A stretch of DNA of 64,000 nt from DATGKG01 sp963851325. Its GTDB lineage: Bacteria; Desulfobacterota; Binatia; Binatales; Binataceae. This document shows, piece by piece, positions 54,937 through 63,099 of the stretch; within the stretch, counting starts at the first letter, position 1, and each line of letters opens with the position of its first letter. A program made the translations under genes and the position numbers. The stretch lies in contig CAWKOR010000001.1 of the NCBI GenBank assembly GCA_963851325.1, positions 4,154,001 to 4,218,000 on the forward strand, written 5' to 3'. The notes under the pieces are model-generated. The model ran no database searches. It saw nothing but the letters and a program-made list of their open reading frames with translations, and had not been told where the DNA came from.

Positions 54937-55637
54937 CGTGCAGTTCTCCCCGCATCTGCGGCGTTGGACCGATCCCCACCTCTCCGCTCACTCACGCTTT
55001 TGAACAAAACCCCACTGCCTCGCTTGTGCGCGTTCTAGCATGCCTGCCGGGTCGAGGTCACCCGAACCGCGAGTCATCAACGCGGGAAAAAGGCCGCCTG
55101 CGCTCACACGCCGAAGCGGTCGTCCGAGGGAAATATCTCTTCGAGCTCGCGTGCGATCGAGCGCATCGGCGGTCCCACCGAGTTGCCCTCGGGCATCATC
55201 CATCGGAGCAACCGGGAGATATTATGTGCGACTGTCGAGCGTCGCGGCATCGGTCGTCGCATATCCATCTCGGCGTCGACCGAGCGCACTGTCCTGCTGG
55301 GGGTAAAGTTGAGTTCTCTGGATGACCGCCACCACACCGCCACCACACGTCCTCCCCTCTGCACGTTCAACCGGCCTGCGATTCAAGGCGCGGTATCAGT
55401 CCGGAGCTCGCCGGAATTGCTTTCGAATAATCGGAAATAATACAGATGACACCGCAATTGTCAAAATTTCTCGCTAAAGCCCTCGAAATTCGTCCAAGGA
55501 AGGCCTAGTCAACGATGTCTCCGATTATGCAACCATGAGCTTGAAGTTGTTTTTCGCCTACAGTATTCTGGCCCACGTTTGCACCCTCTTGTTGATGCGC
55601 TACTGGAAGCGCCCCGAGGTCTCTAAGGAGAAAAGCG
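54937..55637. other. 700-bp region without a supported gene
   Basis: Several short open frames cross this stretch on both strands (for example minus 55104-55370 and plus 55535-55699, the latter with one hydrophobic helix), but none has family resemblance and a ribosome site together. The right part (about 55380-55630) is less GC-rich and should hold the promoter of the small lipoprotein gene. A degraded gene cannot be excluded. Confidence 0.45.
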
Positions 55638-55823
55638 ATGCGCAAGGTCCTGATCCTGGTTCTACTCTCGTTCTTTTTCGCGGCCGCTTGCAGTAAGTCG
55701 GAAGAAACCCCTGCGGCGGCTCCCGAAGCGTCCGCAGCAGCCGAGTCGAGCCCCGCGGCAGAAGCACCTCCGGCAGAAGCACCTCCGGCTGAGCCCGCGC
55801 CGGCTGCCAGCCCTGCTCAGTAA
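55638..55823 (+). CDS. Short Ala/Pro/Glu-rich lipoprotein
   Basis: 61 residues: signal peptide with lipobox (FFAAACS), then a tail made almost only of Ala, Pro, Glu and Ser with short repeats (EAPPAEAPPAEPAPA). AAGGAG 7 nt before ATG supports translation. Such tails can span part of the periplasm or bind peptidoglycan-linked partners; function is unknown. Confidence 0.7.
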   Translation: MRKVLILVLLSFFFAAACSKSEETPAAAPEASAAAESSPAAEAPPAEAPPAEPAPAASPAQ

Positions 55824-56013
55824 AAGCAGCTGAATTTGTAGACCGTCCCTGCGCGTCGGCATTATCCCCGGCGCGCAGGCGACTCGTCCCCCTCGGTTCT
55901 TCGAAATACCGGCTCAGCCGGGATGTTCGATCACCGGGCTCATGATCCGTTTGTGGGTGACGGATGCTGTTGGTCGAGCCTCGTTCCGTCTCGACGCATC
56001 GAAGAGCGCGGGA

Positions 56014-56613
56014 CTAGCTCCGTCTCTCCGGATGGACTTCCCGTTCGATCGATGATTCGTTAGGCGACTCTTCTCGCCGCAAGGTATCTGAGCTCACTGA
56101 TTCGGTCTCCTCGGTGGACGAGGGTTCCGCTTCCGGAGGCGATGCTGTGGTTGCTCCGGGACTCATAATGATCTCCTTCGCCCGTCCGGCGGAGTCGATG
56201 GCGAGTCTGGCCAGTTCTTCGGATTTGCGCTTCAGCTCTTCGGTCCGATGCGTGAGTTCGGCGCGCAATTCGGCAATCTTGCCGACGGCCTGACGCCGAG
56301 CTGCCTCGCGTTTATCGGCATCGCCCAGGGCACGTTTTAGCTCCTTGGTGAGGCGGCTGCCCTCATCGCGCAGCATCTTCATTTGAAGCATCAAGCCCTC
56401 GCGCGCCTTTTTCGCCTCGGTGATTACTTTGGCCGCCGCGGTATGCCGTTCAGCTTCCTTCTCGAGCCGGCTCTTGAGCTGTTCGACGGTTTTGCGCAAC
56501 TGCTTGAGCTGCGCGGAAGCCATCGCGGGTATGCCCACCTGGGCGGTGGTCTTGGCGGGGCGTCGCACAGGCTTTCGCACGGACGACGAGTGTTTCTTCT
56601 GTTTGGTCGGCAT
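56014..56613 (-). CDS. Coiled-coil protein of unknown function
   Basis: About 199 residues. A basic N-terminus (MPTKQKKHSSSVRKPVRRPAK) is followed by a long coiled coil from about residue 30 to 145 (LKQLRKTVEQLKSRLEKEAER, ELRAELTHRTEELKRKSEELA) and an acidic Ser/Glu-rich tail. No signal peptide. AAGGAG 8 nt before ATG 56613. The basic head with coiled coil suggests a nucleoid- or polymer-associated role, which is speculation. Confidence 0.65.
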   Translation of the reverse strand: MPTKQKKHSSSVRKPVRRPAKTTAQVGIPAMASAQLKQLRKTVEQLKSRLEKEAERHTAAAKVITEAKKAREGLMLQMKMLRDEGSRLTKELKRALGDADKREAARRQAVGKIAELRAELTHRTEELKRKSEELARLAIDSAGRAKEIIMSPGATTASPPEAEPSSTEETESVSSDTLRREESPNESSIEREVHPERRS

Positions 56614-56890
56614 CGGGGGCGCTCCTTTGCGATTGCGATCGCTGTCTACCACGTAAATAGACGGTCTCGGCTAGGTCAACATACGCACGCGATCAATCGC
56701 TGCGGCCTGTGGACTAATCACGGTGGCGCGAGTTTAGTGTTTCTCGAACTACAGCATCGAGCGGCAGCCCGCTCGCATAAAGCCGATTCGGGATGTCTAA
56801 GGGGCGGATCAAAGTTGAAATTACGCAGAGCGCAGCGGAGTCGAGGGGAGAAGAGCGACGGCGGTTGCGCATTTAGTCGTGACGCCAGGA

Positions 56891-57195
56891 GTGAGGCCCG
56901 AAGGGGGCGCGCAGCGCCACGCCGCAGGCGTACCCGAGGCGGAGCGCAGCGGAGTCGAGGGGAACGAGCGACGGGGTAAATTCGAGGTTCAGGTGAGCGC
57001 AGGAGTGAGGCCCGAAGGGGGCGCGCAGCGCCACGCCGCAGGCGTACCCGAGGCGGAGCGCAGCGGAGTCGAGGGGAACGAGCGACGGGGTAAATTCGAG
57101 GTTCAGGTGAGCGCTGGAGTGAGGCCCGAAGGGGGCGCGCAGCGCCACGCCGCAGGCGTACCCGAGGCGGAGCGCAGCGGAGTCGAGGGGAGATA
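56891..57195. repeat. 114-bp tandem repeat, 2.7 copies
   Basis: Units start at 56891, 57005 and 57119 (period 114 bp), nearly identical; the third stops after 77 bp. A degenerate partial copy precedes at about 56825-56870. Core: GGCGTACCCGAGGCGGAGCG followed by CAGCGGAGTCGAGGGGA. As 114 is a multiple of three, frames stay open on both strands (38-residue periodic translations), but I regard those as non-coding. The last unit ends in a GAGGGGA used as ribosome site by the permease gene. Confidence 0.9.
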
Positions 57196-57199
57196 AAGA

Positions 57200-58666
57200 T
57201 TGAAAGTAGGCGGGGATGTGGGAACTGCATTAGCTAATCAGGTCGCGTCGGATGCGCGATCGCTTAAGCCCGGGCTCTCTCTTTTTGATTCGGTGACGCT
57301 GGTCGCCGGATCGATGATTGGCTCGGGAATCTTCATCGTCTCGGCGGACATCGCGCGGCAGGTCGGATCGCCGGCCGCCTTAATCGCGGTATGGATCGTC
57401 GCCGGCCTTATGACGATCGCGGGCGCGCTCGCCTACGGAGAGTTGGCTGCGATGATGCCGCAGGCGGGTGGCCAGTATGTCTACCTGCGCGAGGCCTACG
57501 GCGGGTTGGTCGCGTTTCTGTTCGGATGGACCCTGCTTCTGATTGTGCAGACCGGAACGGTAGCCGCAGTCGCGGTAGCCTTCGGCCGCTTCAGCGGTGT
57601 GCTCTTTCCGTTTATCAAGTCTGACATGTGGGTCGGCATCGGCGGCATCGGACTGTCGGGGGAGCGCCTGCTCGCGATTGGCGTGATCGCATTTCTGACC
57701 TGGGGCAATCTGCGCGGGCTCCGTCTGGGTAAACTGATCCAGAATTTCTTCACCAGCGCGAAGTTGCTCTCGCTGTTGATGATCAGCGTCGTCGGATGCC
57801 TCATCGCGCGCAACCCGGCGGCCATTGTGGCGAACTTTGGCAACCCGACGGCGTTCTTCGGCGCCCGCCCCTTCAATCTCGAATTCGCCGCGGTCTTCGG
57901 CGCCGCGATGGTGGGTTCATTGTTTTCCGCCGATGCGTGGGCGAGCGTTACCTTCACTGCCGCCGAGGTTCGCAATCCCAGGCGCGATCTGCCGCTGGCG
58001 CTGGCATTCGGGACCGGAGTGGTCATCCTGCTCTATGTGATGACCAACTTCGCCTACATGGCGGAGTTACCCGTCAATGGCTCTGTCAGCGGAACCACCG
58101 TCTTCGCGCGGGGTATCTCGCATGCCGCGGGCGACCGCGTCGCGAGTGCTTCGATGCACATAGTTTGGGGGAGCGCGGGTGCCTGGATCACCGCCATCCT
58201 GGTGATGATCTCGACCTTCGGATGCGCCAACGGACTCATCCTCACCGGCGCCCGCGTGATCTATGCGATGGCGCATGATCGAGTCTTCTTTCCCGCGGCC
58301 GGCCGCCTCAATGCCGCCAGCGTGCCGGCCTTCGCGCTGATCATCCAGGGTGTATGGGCTTCGCTGCTCGCGCTATCGGGGACCTATTCGCAACTGCTGG
58401 ATTACGTGATCTTCGCGCAGTTGATGTTCTATTCCATTACGGTCGCGGCAGTTTTTGTCCTCCGCGCCAAACAGCCCCAGGCGAACCGGCCGTATCGCGC
58501 CTTCGGCTATCCATGGATTCCGATTGCCTACATCCTGGCGGCGGGCGCGATGATGCTCGACCTGCTGATCGTCAAGCCCGCCTACACCTGGCCCGGCGTT
58601 CTGATCGTGATGGCGGGGATCCCGGTTTATTTCCTGTTCGCCCGACGGGGTGCGCGAGCGGCCTAG
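57200..58666 (+). CDS. APC-family amino acid permease
   Basis: The 488-residue, about 12-helix carrier has VAGSMIGSGIFIVSADIA (the APC substrate-binding GSGIF), GELAAMMPQAGGQYVYLREAYGG and AFGYPWIPIAYILAAG. It probably imports amino acids by proton symport. The start is TTG 57200, about 9 nt after GAGGGGA contributed by the upstream tandem repeat; GTG 57218 is an alternative. It converges on the SnoaL-like gene, overlapping it by 4 nt. Confidence 0.9.
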   Translation: MKVGGDVGTALANQVASDARSLKPGLSLFDSVTLVAGSMIGSGIFIVSADIARQVGSPAALIAVWIVAGLMTIAGALAYGELAAMMPQAGGQYVYLREAYGGLVAFLFGWTLLLIVQTGTVAAVAVAFGRFSGVLFPFIKSDMWVGIGGIGLSGERLLAIGVIAFLTWGNLRGLRLGKLIQNFFTSAKLLSLLMISVVGCLIARNPAAIVANFGNPTAFFGARPFNLEFAAVFGAAMVGSLFSADAWASVTFTAAEVRNPRRDLPLALAFGTGVVILLYVMTNFAYMAELPVNGSVSGTTVFARGISHAAGDRVASASMHIVWGSAGAWITAILVMISTFGCANGLILTGARVIYAMAHDRVFFPAAGRLNAASVPAFALIIQGVWASLLALSGTYSQLLDYVIFAQLMFYSITVAAVFVLRAKQPQANRPYRAFGYPWIPIAYILAAGAMMLDLLIVKPAYTWPGVLIVMAGIPVYFLFARRGARAA

Positions 58667-59061
58667 CTGAACAGGATGTCCTTGGCCTTCTGGGTGTCGA
58701 CATACTCGCGGATGCGCCGGATCTTGCCGTTCTCGAGTTCGAAGACGAAGCAGTACTCATTTTCGTAGAACTTCCCGTTGCTGACTTTGCCGCGATTGGT
58801 CAGTTCGAGGATGACGGTGTCGTCGGTGGCATGCGCTTTGGTGATTTCGGTTTGCAAGCCTTCGGGGAAAACGTTGCCAATCCCGGACATGAACTTGAGG
58901 ATTTCATCTTTGCCGCGCTTCACGCCCGAGGTTCCCGGAATATTTCCTGGAATCAGCCAGCTCACGTTATCCGCCATGCTGGCGAAGGCGGTTTTCAGAT
59001 CGCCCTTTCCGATCGCGGCCCAAGCCGCTTTGACCATCTCTTTGTTCTGCTCGGCGCTCAT
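58663..59061 (-). CDS. SnoaL-like/NTF2-fold protein
   Basis: The 132-residue protein has the NTF2-like pattern of an N-terminal helix (NKEMVKAAWAAIGKGDLKTAFASM), NVSWLIPGN, RGKDEILKFM and C-terminal strands (FELENGKIRRIREYVDT). Members are isomerases, cyclases or binding proteins; no catalytic role can be fixed. ATG 59061 follows AGGAG at about 10 nt; ATG 59085 is possible. Confidence 0.8.
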   Translation of the reverse strand: MSAEQNKEMVKAAWAAIGKGDLKTAFASMADNVSWLIPGNIPGTSGVKRGKDEILKFMSGIGNVFPEGLQTEITKAHATDDTVILELTNRGKVSNGKFYENEYCFVFELENGKIRRIREYVDTQKAKDILFS

Positions 59062-59214
59062 ATCGGTATCACTCCTGTTGATCATTGAATAACGCGTTTC
59101 CGCTCGAATTTGCCAATGCGATCGCTCGTCGAATTGGTGGGCGATTGGCAAACGTCCGATCGTCCAGAGACTTCATCTTCTAAATCTTCCACTGTGACCG
59201 AGGAGTTTGCACTC

Positions 59215-59781
59215 ATGTCTGAAATTGCCGAAAAGGTGAAAGACTATTTCACCAGCACCACCTTCAAGCGCGAAGAGCTGATGGACAAGCTCAGCGAATT
59301 CCTGACCGTCGAGCGTGGCGGCGTAATGCTTTACGAGGCCGCTCTGAAGCGGGTTCGCAATCGCGAGGTAAAGGACAAGTTCCGCGAGTTCCACAAACAG
59401 ACGATGCGGCATGAGGAGATCCTGACCAACATCATCAAGAAACTGGGCGGCAAACCGTCCTACAAAAGCACCGGGGCTAAACTCGCCGAGGCCAAGGCCA
59501 AGGCGTTGCTCAAGACCATGAATGGCAACGGCATGTCACCCGCCGAAGCCGAGCTCAACGCGATCGAGAATATCGTGATCGCCGAGACCAAGGATCACGC
59601 CGACTGGGAGCTGATGGGCCACCTGGCGCATCGCTCGGAAGATTCCCGACTTTCGGAACTGCTCAAACCTGCGGTCTCTGAGGTTGAAGGTCAGGAAGAC
59701 GAGCATCTTCACTGGACCCAACAGAAGATGGCCGAGCTCTCGCTGGCCGGACTGGAGCGCAACGGCAAGCGCCCGCACTAG
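59215..59781 (+). CDS. Ferritin-like domain protein
   Basis: 188 residues, mostly helical. Glu and His residues are spaced as in ferritin-like di-iron proteins (YEAALKRV, FREFHKQTMRHEEIL, NIVIAETKDHADWELMGHLAH, EVEGQEDEHLHW). It could store or sense iron or scavenge peroxide; the exact subfamily is unclear. ATG 59215 follows GAGGAG; the frame runs upstream to 59110 but without homology. It overlaps the convergent methyltransferase gene by 4 nt. Confidence 0.75.
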   Translation: MSEIAEKVKDYFTSTTFKREELMDKLSEFLTVERGGVMLYEAALKRVRNREVKDKFREFHKQTMRHEEILTNIIKKLGGKPSYKSTGAKLAEAKAKALLKTMNGNGMSPAEAELNAIENIVIAETKDHADWELMGHLAHRSEDSRLSELLKPAVSEVEGQEDEHLHWTQQKMAELSLAGLERNGKRPH

Positions 59782-60749
59782 GAATGCGGATTGCCGGAAC
59801 GATGAGTCTTGCCGCCCAGCGCCCGCGCCAGGCCCGCCGGTAGAAACGTCCTCGACAGGCGAAGGTAGGTCTTCAGGCGCGTGGGTTGAAAGCGCAGCGC
59901 GCGGATGAGAAGTTTGCGCGCGTTGCGCGATTCTCCCCTGGAAAGCTCGACCAGCGCCTCCCTGCTCAAGTCGCTGACCCGCCGCCGCAGGACATCCTCG
60001 GGAATTTCGCCTTCGAGCGGCGCGAACGGCAGATTGAAGCTGTCATCCTCGGCAATGTCGGTGAGCGGTTTCTGGTAGGCGCGGATACTCGGGCGATTTT
60101 TCGCCTTGCCGTAGGTGAACGAGTCATCGATGCGTGAGTCCGCGCCGGCCGACGAATAGCCGGTCCGCAACTCGCCGATGTTGGAGTAGCAATAGCTCTC
60201 TTCCAGGAAGTGACAAGCCAGGTAGACCGCATCCATCCATACATCGTCGATAATGATGATGCCCCCCGGCTTCAGCAGCCGGTGAGCGTAATAGGCGTCG
60301 CAGAACACGCCATCAAATTTGTGGTCGCCATCGATATAGACCGCATCGAAGACCCGCGACTGATCCCATAGCCGCGGCATCCCAATCTGCGAGCGCTCCA
60401 GATGGAACTCGACGTTTTCCCATGCTCCGGCGTTCTTTATGAGCCGCTTGCCCATCCCCTGAAAGAAACTGTCCTGCTCGGGATCCATGATGACGTGGGC
60501 GCCGGGTCCGGCTCCATTTTTCACGGTCGCTTCCAGGATGAACAATGCCGATAGACCGGAGCCGCAGCCGGTCTCCAGCGTGCGGACCGCGCCGGCGCGC
60601 GAGATCATCTGGCCAATGAACTCGCCTCTTTCCAGCGACACTGCCCCCGGTCGAAGCTTGTGTTCATTGCCGTCTTCGCCGATCAAGGTGCGGGTTTGGT
60701 AGGTGCGAAGAATTTGTTGGCGGATGGCGGCGGCGTCAGGCTTCGACAT
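59778..60749 (-). CDS. Class I SAM methyltransferase (Methyltransf_24-like)
   Basis: 323 residues. The SAM site reads TLETGCGSGLSALFILEA; AHVIMDPEQD, FDAVYIDGDHKFDG and LLKPGGIIIIDDVW follow, typical of the Methyltransf_24 group that includes sugar and cephalosporin-hydroxylase-like enzymes. The C-terminal 100 residues are basic and helical with no known domain. Acceptor unknown. Confidence 0.8.
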   Translation of the reverse strand: MSKPDAAAIRQQILRTYQTRTLIGEDGNEHKLRPGAVSLERGEFIGQMISRAGAVRTLETGCGSGLSALFILEATVKNGAGPGAHVIMDPEQDSFFQGMGKRLIKNAGAWENVEFHLERSQIGMPRLWDQSRVFDAVYIDGDHKFDGVFCDAYYAHRLLKPGGIIIIDDVWMDAVYLACHFLEESYCYSNIGELRTGYSSAGADSRIDDSFTYGKAKNRPSIRAYQKPLTDIAEDDSFNLPFAPLEGEIPEDVLRRRVSDLSREALVELSRGESRNARKLLIRALRFQPTRLKTYLRLSRTFLPAGLARALGGKTHRSGNPHS

Positions 60750-60871
60750 GTGGCAGCTTCATCCCCCAGATCAACGGAACCCGAAAAATCAAAACAGCGG
60801 TCAGCTTATTCCATGCAACTTGATTTGTCTCGCTGACGCGGATACCTAACAATATTCGGGTTTCGCAGGTT

Positions 60872-60947
60872 TCCCCGGTAGCTCAGTCGGTAGAGCGGGT
60901 GGCTGTTAACCACCATGTCGCTGGTTCGAGTCCGGCCCGGGGAGCCA
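60872..60947 (+). tRNA. tRNA-Asn (anticodon GTT)
   Basis: Complete cloverleaf: acceptor TCCCCGG/CCGGGGA, D-arm with AGCTCAGTCGGTAGAGC, anticodon stem GTGG/CCAC around loop CTGTTAA (GTT), T-arm with GGTTCGAGTCC, discriminator G and an encoded CCA. The 3' end is also the start of a 14-bp direct repeat found again at 61236. Confidence 0.96.
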
Positions 60948-61249
60948 TCTTCCCTTCGTGGCAATCCTCCGCCGATCAATCATCGTGAGAATGAATGTTT
61001 GAGGCATTAGCAGTGCGCCTCTGCGAGGACGATTCAGAACCAATAGTCTGCGACACATCGCCCGTCTGGCGGCAGGTCCGCAGCGCTCTTGAGGTGGTCG
61101 TTCTATCCAGGTTGTGCGGCGTCACTACCAAGGAGATTTCGCCTAATCAGCGAGTTCCATCTCGCGGACTATCCAGAACGCGGCGGAACCCTGCCGCCGG
61201 CGCGAAGGACATGGCTCTATGCGCGTTCAGGAAGTGGAGCCATCTTCCC
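60941..61249 (+). repeat. 14-bp direct repeat at the tRNA 3' end
   Basis: GGAGCCATCTTCCC occurs at 60941-60954, covering the tRNA 3' end, and again at 61236-61249. The 281 bp between the copies carry no recognisable gene, only an open frame leading into the ferritin-like gene at 61355. This is the layout of an att-site pair left by an integrated or excised element; chance is possible at this length. Confidence 0.45.
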
Positions 61250-61354
61250 GATACATACCGCTGTCACGATTCGCCGCTCGCGAAGGTATGCCACGCGACA
61301 TCGAGCATGCATACGACATTTGTGATATTGCCGTCGCCGGAGGGCGCGAAGAAC

Positions 61355-61828
61355 ATGGATAGCTATCGCAGTGAGGTCGAACAGGCATACCTGGGCGAGG
61401 TCTGCGGCGAACAACTTTTCGCCGCGATGGCCGCGAAATGCGCTGACCCAGAGCATCGGCACAAAATCCTCGCGCTCCAGCAGCTTGAAAAGGAGACCAA
61501 AGAACGTCTCCGTCCACTGGCAACCGCGCTTGGATGCTCGATGCTCGAAGACGATGCATCTCGCGAGCGCGCCGTAACCGACGCGTCCACGCTTTCCGCG
61601 AGGCCATGGCTCGATCAGATGCGCCTTTTCAAAAAACAGGTTCCGAAGTACGTCGCCGGATTCGAACGTCTGCAGGGCGCGGGCCGTCCTGAAGATGCGG
61701 CGATTCTTGCTCACGTGACTGCCCATGAGCGCGCCATCCTCTCCTTCGCCGAGCGCGAGCTCGCGGGGCAGCACGAGAATTCGTTGGAGCCGATCATTGT
61801 CTTGCTCCAGTCGGTCCCGGCACGGTAG
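61355..61828 (+). CDS. Putative ferritin-like helical protein
   Basis: 157 residues, all helical. Glu/His pairs (EVEQAYLGEVCGEQLF, EHRHKILALQQLEKE, AHVTAHERAILSFAERELAG) resemble a four-helix ferritin-like bundle, though not all di-iron ligands can be matched. ATG 61355 follows GGAGGG at 11 nt. The open frame extends 360 bp upstream to 60995 but that part has no helix pattern and is treated as non-coding. It is followed 2 bp later by a thioesterase gene. Confidence 0.6.
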   Translation: MDSYRSEVEQAYLGEVCGEQLFAAMAAKCADPEHRHKILALQQLEKETKERLRPLATALGCSMLEDDASRERAVTDASTLSARPWLDQMRLFKKQVPKYVAGFERLQGAGRPEDAAILAHVTAHERAILSFAERELAGQHENSLEPIIVLLQSVPAR

Positions 61829-61830
61829 CG

Positions 61831-62256
61831 ATGCCGACCGCTCGCGAATACAACGACCTGCGCAAGGGAACCTGGGTCGGCGACCTCGGCATCGAGATCG
61901 TCAGCGTCGAGGCCGGCCGCCTCATCGGTCTGGTCACGGTGCGCAAGGAACTGCTCTCTCCCAACGGCTTCCTGCATGCCGGATGCGTCGTCACCTTCGC
62001 CGACAGCATGTGCGGCGCGGGCACGATGGAGAATCTCCCGGAGGGTGCGCGCGGATATACCACCATCGAGCTCAAGGCCAACCTGCTCGGGACCGCGCGC
62101 GACGGACACCTCGAATGCGAGGCGACCCTCGTGCATGGCGGGCGAACTACGCAGGTCTGGGATGCGAAGGTGACAGCGAAGGAGAGCGGCAAGAGCCTCG
62201 CGCTGTTTCGCTGCACCCAGCTCATTTTGTATCCGGAGCCGGTCCGCGCTAAGTAG
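61831..62256 (+). CDS. PaaI-like hotdog thioesterase
   Basis: The 141-residue hotdog fold has the family motif LLSPNGFLHAGCVVTFADSMCGAGT (NGxxHGG-like, with Ala in place of the first Gly) and YTTIELKANLLGTA. It should hydrolyse acyl- or aryl-CoA thioesters in the cytosol. ATG lies 2 bp after the preceding stop, so it is translated from a shared mRNA. Confidence 0.87.
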   Translation: MPTAREYNDLRKGTWVGDLGIEIVSVEAGRLIGLVTVRKELLSPNGFLHAGCVVTFADSMCGAGTMENLPEGARGYTTIELKANLLGTARDGHLECEATLVHGGRTTQVWDAKVTAKESGKSLALFRCTQLILYPEPVRAK

Positions 62257-62285
62257 TTCCGACAGTCTCAGGGGAGGGTACGATC

Positions 62286-62792
62286 ATGGCCCATCTTTCG
62301 ACCGCAAGGCGCGTCACGGTTTTGTTCGCGGCGCTGGTGATCAGCGCGATTTTCACCGCGGCGGCTCACGCCGATCCGGCGGCTGATGCGAAAACCGTGG
62401 GGGACGCGTTCTCCAAAGCAATCGCAGCATGCGACGTTCCCGCAGTCCTCGCGCTGTATGAGGACAACGCGGTCATCATCTGGCCGGGGCAGGGCGAGTT
62501 CGGGACCGGCAAGCCTGCGATCGAAAAGATCGTCAAGGCCACCTGCAGCGGTCCGTCGAAGCCGTCGCTAACCGAAGTCAGCAGCGAAGCGCGCGCGGTG
62601 GGCAAGGACTACATCATTCATATCGGGCAACTCGATGACACGATGCCCGGCCCCGACGGCAAGCCGGTGACGATGCGGATTCGCACCACCGAGCTACTTC
62701 ACAAGTCGGGCGGCAAATGGCGTTACGTCGTCGATCACGCGTCAGCCGGGCTTCCACCGCCTCCCGCGGCAGCTAGCAGCAAAGCCCCCTAG
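62286..62792 (+). CDS. Exported SnoaL/DUF4440-like NTF2-fold protein
   Basis: 168 residues. Signal peptide (VTVLFAALVISAIFTAAAHA) then an NTF2-like domain (FSKAIAACDVPAVLALYEDNAVIIWPG, EFGTGKPAIEKIV, KWRYVVDHAS) and a short Pro/Ala tail. Probably periplasmic. No catalytic residues can be named. AGGGGAGG stands about 10 nt before ATG. Confidence 0.82.
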   Translation: MAHLSTARRVTVLFAALVISAIFTAAAHADPAADAKTVGDAFSKAIAACDVPAVLALYEDNAVIIWPGQGEFGTGKPAIEKIVKATCSGPSKPSLTEVSSEARAVGKDYIIHIGQLDDTMPGPDGKPVTMRIRTTELLHKSGGKWRYVVDHASAGLPPPPAAASSKAP

Positions 62793-63099
62793 CTGGATGA
62801 GACGGGCCGGTAGATTAGTCAAGACCGAGGCCGGAAACATTTTCGCAATCACTCCAGGGACCCCGCCCCCAGTTGGCGATTACCGGCCTCGTGGGGACTG
62901 CTGCCGGCGCCGGCTGATGCATCGCTTTCTGCATAAATTCCACGTCGATTCGGACCGTAAGTGATTCATAAGAGATTTTGCGTCTGACTGTTAGCATCTA
63001 AACATCTACAGGATGTGTAGATTTTCACCATTCGTCTAAACCTGCTAACGCTTGCGCTGATGATTTTGCGGCAGTTACGGTAGGCGTCGGGGGAAAACC
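62793..63099. other. Intergenic region with an inverted repeat
   Basis: About 307 bp with no gene. ATCTACA-GGATG-TGTAGAT at 63004-63022 is a perfect 7-bp dyad followed by TTTT, 78 bp before the AAA+ regulator start. It could be a regulator binding site or a terminator of the upstream gene. Confidence 0.5.

Noticed and set aside
56879..57196. Open frames on both strands with 38-residue periodic translations
   Set aside because: They result from a 114-bp tandem repeat whose length is a multiple of three; no start signals or protein-like composition.
60995..61354. Upstream extension of the ferritin-like gene to 60995
   Set aside because: The added 120 residues lack helix pattern and homology, and a GGAGGG site supports the ATG at 61355.
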